10,608 nt of DNA from Thermoplasmatota archaeon (GTDB lineage: Archaea > Thermoplasmatota > JAQUQK01). Positions within the stretch are counted from its first letter, which is position 1. Every line of letters begins with the position of its first letter. Below, in pieces: positions 1 to 5,310 of this stretch. Under the pieces are notes generated by a model. That model had not been told where the DNA came from, made no database searches, and was given only the letters and a program-made list of their open reading frames with translations. The stretch is from the NCBI GenBank assembly GCA_028716125.1, contig JAQUQK010000050.1, positions 1 through 10,608 of the forward strand, read 5' to 3'. The translations under genes and the position numbers were made by a program.

Positions 1-17
1 TTATAACTGGATATTAT

Positions 18-224
18 ATGCAGGCGACTATGGCACCTTTTCTAAAAAGGAGCGGAATAAGAAAACGCGAAGAAGTGCTTAAGAAAATAGAGCAGCTTCA
101 CGAGCAGTGGGACCAGGTCAACAAGCAGAACGACGAGGCTCCGCTGAAAAGAGACATGTTGTCAAAGATCGACGGTTCGCTCACGGCGCTCCGCTGGGCG
201 CTAAAAGAGATAGAAGACTTCTGA
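18..224 (+). CDS. small coiled-coil hypothetical protein
   Basis: I do not recognise this family. The product is 68 residues from ATG 18, or 64 from ATG 30. It is strongly charged and helical, with heptad-like spacing through EEVLKKIEQLHEQWDQV and again near the C-terminus (ALRWALKEIEDF), so a short coiled coil or helical hairpin is likely. There is no signal peptide, membrane segment or cysteine motif, so it is probably cytosolic. The frame stays open to the window edge (codons for ITGYY precede ATG 18), so the gene could begin outside the window. A TTATAA at 1-6 lies at roughly the right distance for a near-leaderless start at ATG 30, which makes the shorter form attractive. It ends with TGA just before a T-run and converges on the exporter-like gene. 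I am moderately sure it is real because the frame is clean and its end is matched by a terminator. Confidence 0.6.
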   Translation: MQATMAPFLKRSGIRKREEVLKKIEQLHEQWDQVNKQNDEAPLKRDMLSKIDGSLTALRWALKEIEDF

Positions 225-231
225 TTTTTTT
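225..231 (+). terminator. T-run terminator after small hypothetical gene
   Basis: Seven T residues follow directly on the TGA stop of the small coiled-coil gene, continuing as CT. Oligo-T tracts on the non-template strand are the usual archaeal intrinsic termination signal. I see no strong hairpin and none is required. Only 15 bases separate this stop from the convergent stop at 240. Confidence 0.5.
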
Positions 232-239
232 CTGGCAAA

Positions 240-719
240 TTATACGCCGACAACCCACAAAAACCCCTTGAACAGATAGCATATTGCTGCGACTATCGCG
301 CCTGCGGCAACGACTCCGGCGAATATGCTGAGCAGCGCCTGCGATTTCTTGAATCCGAAGAGGTACGCAACGAGCGAGCCAGTCCATGCGCCAGTAGCTG
401 GGAGTGGTATTGCCACGAATATCGCAAGTCCGATAAGACCATAAATTCTAATCGTATCCTCCGCCTTCCTTCGAGTCCTTGCGAAAAGCCAGTTGAAGAA
501 TCGGTCAAACACCTGAATTTTGCGCAGCACCTTCTCGGCAAGCGGCATTCCCCAGAGTATGAAAGGCACGGGCAGCATGTTTCCCAAGATTGAAAGCCCG
601 ACGGCCTCATACCATGGCATCCCGTAGATGAGCGCCGCAACCGGCAATGCGCCTCTGAGTTCGATTATCGGGAGCGCGGCAATGAAAATTATCGAAAGCC
701 ATGGTGGGACTATGGGCAT
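240..719 (-). CDS. small multidrug export-family membrane protein
   Basis: A 159-residue integral membrane protein matching the small multidrug export family (COG2426, Pfam Sm_multidrug_ex). Despite that family name, its substrate is not established. Hallmarks are PIIELRGALP at residues 17-26, including the conserved Glu20, Arg22 and Pro26, and PLPATGAW at 105-112 inside a second hydrophobic hairpin. Four or so hydrophobic segments are visible (about 7-32, 38-60, 92-120 and 127-157), separated by a basic amphipathic stretch near 64-85. The E.RG..P plus P.P.TG pattern recalls re-entrant loops of the DedA/VTT superfamily, which is inference. The length is normal for the family. The ATG lies 9 bases after the purC stop, with a weak AGGCAG-like ribosome site, so it is very likely co-transcribed with purC. 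No functional link to purine synthesis is evident. Confidence 0.85.
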   Translation of the reverse strand: MPIVPPWLSIIFIAALPIIELRGALPVAALIYGMPWYEAVGLSILGNMLPVPFILWGMPLAEKVLRKIQVFDRFFNWLFARTRRKAEDTIRIYGLIGLAIFVAIPLPATGAWTGSLVAYLFGFKKSQALLSIFAGVVAAGAIVAAICYLFKGFLWVVGV

Positions 720-728
720 TTTATCTGC

Positions 729-1634
729 CTATCTGAACTTCTCGCCAGTGATTTTCGCAAACAGGTCGATGTAAAGGTCGCTTACTTTCTTTACCATTTC
801 AGATGGTAGTGCAGGTATATCCGGTTCGGGTTTTCCAAGCTTTCGGGCTTCCATGAGCGCCCCGTGATATCCTGTGTCGCGGTAGTGCTGGCGCACGAAT
901 TCCTTTGAAAGCTCCACGAATTTTCCCGCTTCATGCTGCTTTAGGTCCCACCAGCGGTCCTCGTCGGCAGTTCCAAAAGTGTCGATAATCATGGGCATGC
1001 GCTCCTCGTCAAGCGCGAATTCCTTTTTGCCGTCTACGTGTATAAGTCCGCGCTTTTTGACTTCCTTGTTGATGCGCCCGTCAATCTTCAGGAAAGCGTC
1101 TTTTATGGCATTGAATTCATCCATTGAAATTCCCGAAATCTTGAGCGCCTCTTTCATGTCGAGGTGGCGATCTACTTTTTCCAGTTTGGTAGTGACTTCG
1201 AAGTAGGGTTCAGGAAGTTCCTCGCCATACTTCACTTCATAGCCCTTCTTGAATCCCAGTTCTTCCGGCTTGACTGTCCCTTCATTGATTCTGTCGTGCA
1301 TCGAGCCTGCGATATAGTATCGGCAGATGAATTCAAGCGGCACAAGGAAATTCTTGTCTTTAATTGTCGGTTTTTGAAGAATCTGCACTTTCTTGACGCG
1401 CATCCGGTCGGGCGCGGGCATTCCGATGTAATGGGTGCGAAGGCCAAGTTTCTTCGCAGCTTCGAACCAATGCGCCGATGTCCTGTTCAGGGTCTCGCCC
1501 TTGAATGGAATTTGCGACGGAATTATCTTGTCGAAAACGGATATGTTGTTCGTGAAGTAAAACTCCAATTCGTTTGGGCCTGCGTCGTAGACTTCTTTCA
1601 CCTTGCCTTTGCGTATAAATTTCATTTCTGCCAT
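729..1634 (-). CDS. purC: phosphoribosylaminoimidazole-succinocarboxamide (SAICAR) synthase
   Basis: Catalyses ATP-dependent ligation of aspartate to CAIR to give SAICAR, a late step of de novo IMP synthesis in the cytosol. The N-terminal FIRKGKVKEVYD (residues 5-16) is the conserved start of the ATP-binding fold. The first family signature is visible as LVPLEFICRYYIAGSM, the second as GLIHVDGKKEF, and the nucleotide/metal site as DTFGTADEDRWW, close to the usual D.xxTPDSSRFW. I chose ATG 1634 (301 residues). The frame allows a further 12 residues to ATG 1670, but those codons overlap a promoter-like AT stretch and the family normally begins near MKFIRKGKV. AAGGTCGAG precedes the chosen ATG as a partial ribosome site. 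About 300 residues resembles the long yeast Ade1 form rather than the short bacterial enzyme of about 240. It is the first gene of an operon with the exporter-like gene. Confidence 0.93.
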   Translation of the reverse strand: MAEMKFIRKGKVKEVYDAGPNELEFYFTNNISVFDKIIPSQIPFKGETLNRTSAHWFEAAKKLGLRTHYIGMPAPDRMRVKKVQILQKPTIKDKNFLVPLEFICRYYIAGSMHDRINEGTVKPEELGFKKGYEVKYGEELPEPYFEVTTKLEKVDRHLDMKEALKISGISMDEFNAIKDAFLKIDGRINKEVKKRGLIHVDGKKEFALDEERMPMIIDTFGTADEDRWWDLKQHEAGKFVELSKEFVRQHYRDTGYHGALMEARKLGKPEPDIPALPSEMVKKVSDLYIDLFAKITGEKFR

Positions 1635-1669
1635 TTTCTCGACCTTAACGAAGGTGGATGAAATGCGCA

Positions 1670-1714
1670 TTTATTTAATTAGCGAGCAAAATCCCCGCGC
1701 AGCCTATAAAAAAG
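1670..1714 (-). promoter_or_regulatory. candidate purC promoter (two TATA-like elements)
   Basis: On the minus strand CTTTTTTATAG (1714 to 1704) and TTAAATAA (about 1679 to 1672) both resemble archaeal TATA boxes. The first would start transcription near 1682 and give a leader of roughly 47 bases. The second would start it near 1650, giving a short leader to ATG 1634. The proximal element argues against translation from ATG 1670. I cannot tell which element is used. Confidence 0.4.
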
Positions 1715-1746
1715 CCAAAATGCAGATGCCACGATGTTCTAAAACA

Positions 1747-1754
1747 CTTATATA
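1747..1754 (+). promoter_or_regulatory. TATA box of the peptidase-like lipoprotein gene
   Basis: CTTATATA is a near-consensus archaeal TATA box, preceded by an A-rich AAAACA that could act as BRE. A start about 25 bases downstream (near 1776) would leave a leader of about 22 bases that includes AGGGGG (1785-1790), a plausible ribosome site 7 bases before ATG 1798. This arrangement supports ATG 1798 over the longer open frame. Confidence 0.6.
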
Positions 1755-1797
1755 TCGACCCAAGTATTCCGGGCCGTTTCCGCTAGGGGGCAATGGT

Positions 1798-3597
1798 ATG
1801 AAGGCATTGGTATTTGGAATATGCGCAATAATGATGCTAGGCGTTTTTGCTGGTTGCACGGCTCCGCAAGATGAGCAATCCATGGCAGACCTGGTTTCGA
1901 AGCCAGTTAACACTGTGCTTAGCGCCATGGATCTTCAAGGAAAGAAAGGCGTTGTAATCCCATCGACGGAATATTACAACCTGCCGATTCTGGCGCCGGT
2001 TCTCAAGAATTACGGCCTCAACGTAAGTGTTGACTGGAAAAAGGACGGCTATGCAGACATAAGCTGCCCAGACGTTTCGGAATTTTCTTCGAAAATTGCA
2101 CTGGCCTTCTGGAACAGATCTGACATGGCAATCGTCGTTGACAACTACGAAAATTCAATATTGGCGGGCTCCCTCGCATCGGTACTTAATGCGCCAATAC
2201 TTTATTATGGCAATACGACCAACGAGGCGCTTTGGATGCTTGGCGCAACCAATCCCGAGAACATAATTGCAATCGGCAATGTTCCGTATGCAGAGAAAGC
2301 CAACGTTTCGCTTGCCGGCCAGGACGACATAATCGGGTTCACGGTAAGCGCCGCAAAAGAGAAAGGTGTAAACCTGAACTATATCACGGTTGTAAACGCG
2401 GACGATGAAACTGGACTGCAGTCATATTTCAAGCAGAAATCCAAGACACCCTACACCGAACACCTCTCGTGCTTCGGCTCCATATTCTCGGCATACCACA
2501 ACGGCATAGTCGTATCAGTTGCCAATGGAACGATCGCGCCTTCCCCTGAGATTATTGACCTTGCGGTCGCAAAGGCTGCAAAGGCGATGAACGAAAGCGG
2601 GATGCAGCCCAAATTCCTGCTGATGCTCGGCGACTCGGTTTCACTTCCATTCTGCTATTACTGGTTCCCCGGAAACAGCGAGGAACTCGGCAAGATTCCG
2701 ACAGACAACGTATATGCAGACCTTGAAATCGAAGGCGTTTGCGAGGACGGGTACGACACCAATGAAAGCAACCCAGGCCATCCTGTAGAGCCCATGACTG
2801 TTGAGCTTGCCAATGGCAGGATCGTCGCAAAGTCCCTTGAAAGCCTTAGCAGATATGCGGACAGGATTTTCAATTACAATGAATATCTCGCGGCGACAAG
2901 TGCGCCTGCGGCCAACATTCCGGCGCTTAACCCATTGGAATGGAACAACAATGCGCTTGCCTATTCAGCCACTGGTGCCGAGTTTGGAACGCCCGAAGAA
3001 TTACAGGCATACGAACTTCTGCTGACGAGCGGATTCAACACCCAGGAAGGATCTGCAGCAGGGCATACGAGCCCCGGGCTGATCGCCGGCTTTAACCAGG
3101 TTTCCGGCGTGCTTGTCTCAACGCTGTTCACTATGTCGAGCCTGATTGTCGCCGGAGCCGACCACGGATGCCCGCAGGCAAACTCCGTGGACTACAGCCA
3201 GCTCCAGCCGATGCCCCCGAACGTGAACTTCCAGGTTTCATGCCTGACGGGAATGATAGACACATACTTCCCGGATCCTGCTTGGAACACGGTTTCGAAG
3301 GACGACTCATATACATACTCGATGCTTGACAATGGATGCGCCTGCCTCGTTGCATCGATGCGCTCGACATATGGCATGCTCACCGGCAGCTATCCGGCGG
3401 CAGGCGTTGAAATGGGAACATCTGGCGACACCGCATACCACTTCATGGACAACCTGATACAGCAGGACTGCACAGTAGGAGAGGCGCTCCAGCAGGCGAA
3501 GGCGAACCTGGGCGAAAACCTCATTTCATTCGAGTATACGCTTTACGGAGACCCGGCGTTCAATCCGTATGAACCTTGTAATGAAGGAAGCAAGTAA
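1798..3597 (+). CDS. secreted lipoprotein, C25 (gingipain-like) peptidase-like
   Basis: A 599-residue exported protein. Residues 1-19 form a signal peptide ending in lipobox VFAG-C, so Cys20 is probably lipid-modified and the rest faces outside. Seven N-x-S/T sequons agree with an extracellular location. Residues about 109-170 (IVVDNYENSILAGSLASV..API..., then IIAIGNV) resemble a cell-wall-binding-repeat-2-like alpha/beta unit. The C-terminal 150 residues follow the C25 caspase-fold pattern: GADHG with His456, then VSCLTGMIDT with Cys482, then NGCACLVASMRS, a TVGEALQQAKANLG helix and LYGDPAFNP (582-590). His456 and Cys482 sit where the C25 catalytic dyad is expected. No Ig or sorting domain follows the GDP motif; the chain ends about 10 residues later. 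I chose ATG 1798 because the upstream codons lack a signal peptide and cover the promoter. The substrate is unknown, and it could be an inactive surface protein. Lipoprotein nature is confident; peptidase assignment is inference from pattern. Confidence 0.75.
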   Translation: MKALVFGICAIMMLGVFAGCTAPQDEQSMADLVSKPVNTVLSAMDLQGKKGVVIPSTEYYNLPILAPVLKNYGLNVSVDWKKDGYADISCPDVSEFSSKIALAFWNRSDMAIVVDNYENSILAGSLASVLNAPILYYGNTTNEALWMLGATNPENIIAIGNVPYAEKANVSLAGQDDIIGFTVSAAKEKGVNLNYITVVNADDETGLQSYFKQKSKTPYTEHLSCFGSIFSAYHNGIVVSVANGTIAPSPEIIDLAVAKAAKAMNESGMQPKFLLMLGDSVSLPFCYYWFPGNSEELGKIPTDNVYADLEIEGVCEDGYDTNESNPGHPVEPMTVELANGRIVAKSLESLSRYADRIFNYNEYLAATSAPAANIPALNPLEWNNNALAYSATGAEFGTPEELQAYELLLTSGFNTQEGSAAGHTSPGLIAGFNQVSGVLVSTLFTMSSLIVAGADHGCPQANSVDYSQLQPMPPNVNFQVSCLTGMIDTYFPDPAWNTVSKDDSYTYSMLDNGCACLVASMRSTYGMLTGSYPAAGVEMGTSGDTAYHFMDNLIQQDCTVGEALQQAKANLGENLISFEYTLYGDPAFNPYEPCNEGSK

Positions 3598-3617
3598 AAA
3601 CAGCGCAAAAACAAACA
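3596..3617 (-). terminator. T-rich terminator for thioredoxin reductase
   Basis: Read on the minus strand this stretch is TGTTTGTTTTTGCG followed by CTGTTTTT, two T-runs beginning about 18 bases after the reductase stop. Together with the plus-strand T-run it gives the 37-base gap a terminator in each direction. Confidence 0.45.
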
Positions 3618-3624
3618 ATCTCTC

Positions 3625-3631
3625 TTTTTTT
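3625..3631 (+). terminator. T-run terminator after the peptidase-like lipoprotein
   Basis: TCTC followed by seven T residues lies about 28 bases after the TAA stop and before the convergent thioredoxin reductase stop. It is a typical archaeal oligo-T terminator without an obvious hairpin. Confidence 0.5.
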
Positions 3632-3634
3632 CAG

Positions 3635-4540
3635 TTATTTTTTCAAATCTTCCCATGCCGATGTTGCCGCAATCGCACCCTGCGCCGCCGCTACGATAAG
3701 CTGTTTCATTTCTCCGGTTATATCGCCTGCTGCGTAGACAAGTGGAATATTTGTGCGCTGGCGCTTGTCTGTCTTGACATAACCCGCTTCGGTCAATTCA
3801 ACCCCAAGCACCTTTGCAATTTCATTTTGCGGAATTTCTCCCACTGCAACAAAAACACCATCGACTGCCAGATCGCTTTCCGCGCCAGTCTTTACGTTCT
3901 TCAGGCGCAGGCCGGAAACTTTGGTCTCGCCTTTGATTTCAAGGACAACATTATCCCAGAGCGCCTTGATTTTGCGGTCGAAAATCTTCTGCTGGACTGC
4001 TTTCTCGGCCCTGAATTCATTTCTGCGGTGAATCATAACAGCGTCGCAGCCAACATCGTGCAGATATGCTGCATCAGTAAGCGCCGTATTTCCGCCGCCG
4101 ACAACCGCCACTTTCTTTCCCCTGAAGAAATACCCGTCGCAGGTAGCGCAATAAGAAACGCCTTTGCCGTTGAACTTCGATTCTCCTGGAACATCCAGCT
4201 TTTTGTAAGACGAGCCCGTGGCGATGACAATTGCGCGTCCTTCGTATTCTCCGCCGGATGATTTTACAATAAAAGCGCCATCCTTGCGCCTCTCAATCTT
4301 TTCAATTTCCTCGAAACTGCGGATTTCTGCATACTTTGCGCCATGCTCCGCAAATTTTTCGGCTAATTCCATGCCTTTTATTGAAGGGAAGCCCAGATAA
4401 TTCTCCACTTCCCAAGACTTGGTGATTGCGCCGCCTGCACCCATCTTTTCAAGGACAATGACCGAAAGCCCTGCCCTTCTTGCGTAAATCGCAGCATTAA
4501 GCCCTGCAGGCCCAGCGCCAATGACAATTACATCGTACAC
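3635..4540 (-). CDS. trxB: thioredoxin reductase (NADPH-type)
   Basis: A 301-residue low-molecular-weight flavoprotein that passes electrons from NAD(P)H through FAD and a redox disulfide to thioredoxin-like proteins in the cytosol. The FAD-binding GAGPAG is at 8-13, the redox pair at Cys131 and Cys134 in SYCATCDG, the second dinucleotide-binding motif GGGNTA at 148-153, and the C-terminal FAD motif AGDIT at 271-275. HRRNEFR at 171-177 keeps the arginines that bind the NADPH 2'-phosphate in E. coli TrxB, so NADPH preference is predicted; some archaeal homologues have lost these. The length is normal. The start is GTG 4538-4540, since the FAD motif must begin within a few residues. No thioredoxin or protein disulfide gene is adjacent. 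It appears monocistronic, with its own promoter in the divergent gap. Confidence 0.93.
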   Translation of the reverse strand: MYDVIVIGAGPAGLNAAIYARRAGLSVIVLEKMGAGGAITKSWEVENYLGFPSIKGMELAEKFAEHGAKYAEIRSFEEIEKIERRKDGAFIVKSSGGEYEGRAIVIATGSSYKKLDVPGESKFNGKGVSYCATCDGYFFRGKKVAVVGGGNTALTDAAYLHDVGCDAVMIHRRNEFRAEKAVQQKIFDRKIKALWDNVVLEIKGETKVSGLRLKNVKTGAESDLAVDGVFVAVGEIPQNEIAKVLGVELTEAGYVKTDKRQRTNIPLVYAAGDITGEMKQLIVAAAQGAIAATSAWEDLKK

Positions 4541-4562
4541 GAAATTAGAATCGGGAATTGGG

Positions 4563-4569
4563 TAATAAG
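4563..4569 (-). promoter_or_regulatory. candidate TATA box for trxB
   Basis: Minus-strand CTTATTA, preceded by CCTAAA, ends 22 bases upstream of the GTG start. Transcription would then begin at or within a few bases of the start codon, so the mRNA is probably leaderless. No Shine-Dalgarno is present between the two, which agrees. Confidence 0.45.
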
Positions 4570-4636
4570 TTTAGGCTTTCTACGTCGGATTTGCCGTTCC
4601 GCAACATTGATAACCGGGATTGCAATAGCACGAGTG

Positions 4637-5248
4637 ATGCCTGCCTACTGTTCAAATTGCAATCAGCAAATTCCAGACGATGCAGTTAAGTGTCCAAATT
4701 GCGGGGCTGAATTCACAGGCGAAAAACAAGGAGAATTGAAATCACTTTGCAGCCAGTGCCAAAAGGAAATCCCAGAAGATTCCAAATCGTGCCCGCATTG
4801 CGGAATATCTTTTAGAGAAACTGCCAATATTGCCCAAATAACTGAAAGAAGAATAAATTGGGCAATTCTAGCCGCGTCGATACTTTTCATTGGAATGGGA
4901 ATATGGGAGTTAATTCTCTGCGCGTCTTTTGTTATTGCGGAAAGAAATGGACCTTTTGCCGGTTTTAGTCATCCTGATCCTGCTTGGCTATTAACTATAC
5001 CGATCCTCCAGATTGCAATCGGAGGCATTTTCTGGTGGAGAAAATCGGTTGGCGCACTATTTGGAATTGTTTTCTGTTTCATGGCAGCAGTATTCATGAT
5101 ATTTCCAATAATTCCAATATATACAGGCTCACTTATTTTAATTGAGGGTAAAGGAGGTTTGATGCTTTGGCAAGCATCATTGGCAATACGTTTCATTCTA
5201 ATGGTGCTGGGAATTATAATCGAGGCAAAGCACGGTGACAAATTTTAA
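4637..5248 (+). CDS. double zinc-ribbon, four-helix membrane protein
   Basis: A 203-residue protein of unknown function. Two zinc ribbons open it: Cys5/Cys8 with Cys19/Cys22, and Cys38/Cys41 with Cys52/Cys55, each as CxxC-x10-CxxCG, the DZR/zinc_ribbon_2 pattern. Both carry the same IP(D/E)D core, so one is probably a duplicate of the other. From about residue 75 there are four hydrophobic segments: WAILAASILFIG, LLTIPILQIAIGG, LFGIVFCFMAAVF and IRFILMVLGIII. The ribbons probably sit in the cytoplasm and the rest in the membrane. I chose ATG 4637; an in-frame TTG at 4607 would add MITGIAIARV, which is not part of the ribbon. Base composition is distinctly AT-richer than the neighbours. It stands alone between divergent trxB and convergent thermosome genes. 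The architecture is clear; the role is not. Confidence 0.8.
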   Translation: MPAYCSNCNQQIPDDAVKCPNCGAEFTGEKQGELKSLCSQCQKEIPEDSKSCPHCGISFRETANIAQITERRINWAILAASILFIGMGIWELILCASFVIAERNGPFAGFSHPDPAWLLTIPILQIAIGGIFWWRKSVGALFGIVFCFMAAVFMIFPIIPIYTGSLILIEGKGGLMLWQASLAIRFILMVLGIIIEAKHGDKF

Positions 5249-5256
5249 CTTGATGC

Positions 5257-5260
5257 TTTT
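5257..5260 (+). terminator. weak T-run after zinc-ribbon membrane gene
   Basis: The stop codon is followed by ACTTGATGCTTTTCT. The four-T run is short and is the only plus-strand termination candidate in the 62-base convergent gap. Most of that gap is A-rich on this strand and serves the opposite gene. Confidence 0.25.
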
Positions 5261-5262
5261 CT

Positions 5263-5289
5263 AAAAAATTCAAAGAAAAATCAGAAAAA
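5263..5289 (-). terminator. multi-T terminator of the thermosome gene
   Basis: On the minus strand this reads as three successive T-tracts (TTTTTC, TTTTTCTTTG, TTTTTT) starting about 20 bases after the thermosome stop. Repeated T-tracts without a hairpin are typical of efficient archaeal termination at highly expressed genes. Confidence 0.6.
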
Positions 5290-5310
5290 GAACGGGCTAC
5301 TTGTTATTTC

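Noticed and set aside
1635..1670. 12-residue extension of PurC to ATG 1670
   Set aside because: The extra residues do not match the family, and the region contains promoter-like sequence.
1603..1797. 65-residue N-terminal extension of the peptidase-like lipoprotein
   Set aside because: It would bury the signal peptide and lipobox, overlap the purC start and cover the TATA box at 1747-1754. The start at 1798 explains everything.
3569..4261. 230-codon open frame overlapping the lipoprotein end and opposite trxB
   Set aside because: It runs antisense to a clear thioredoxin reductase, has an irregular Cys/Arg/Phe composition and no domain.
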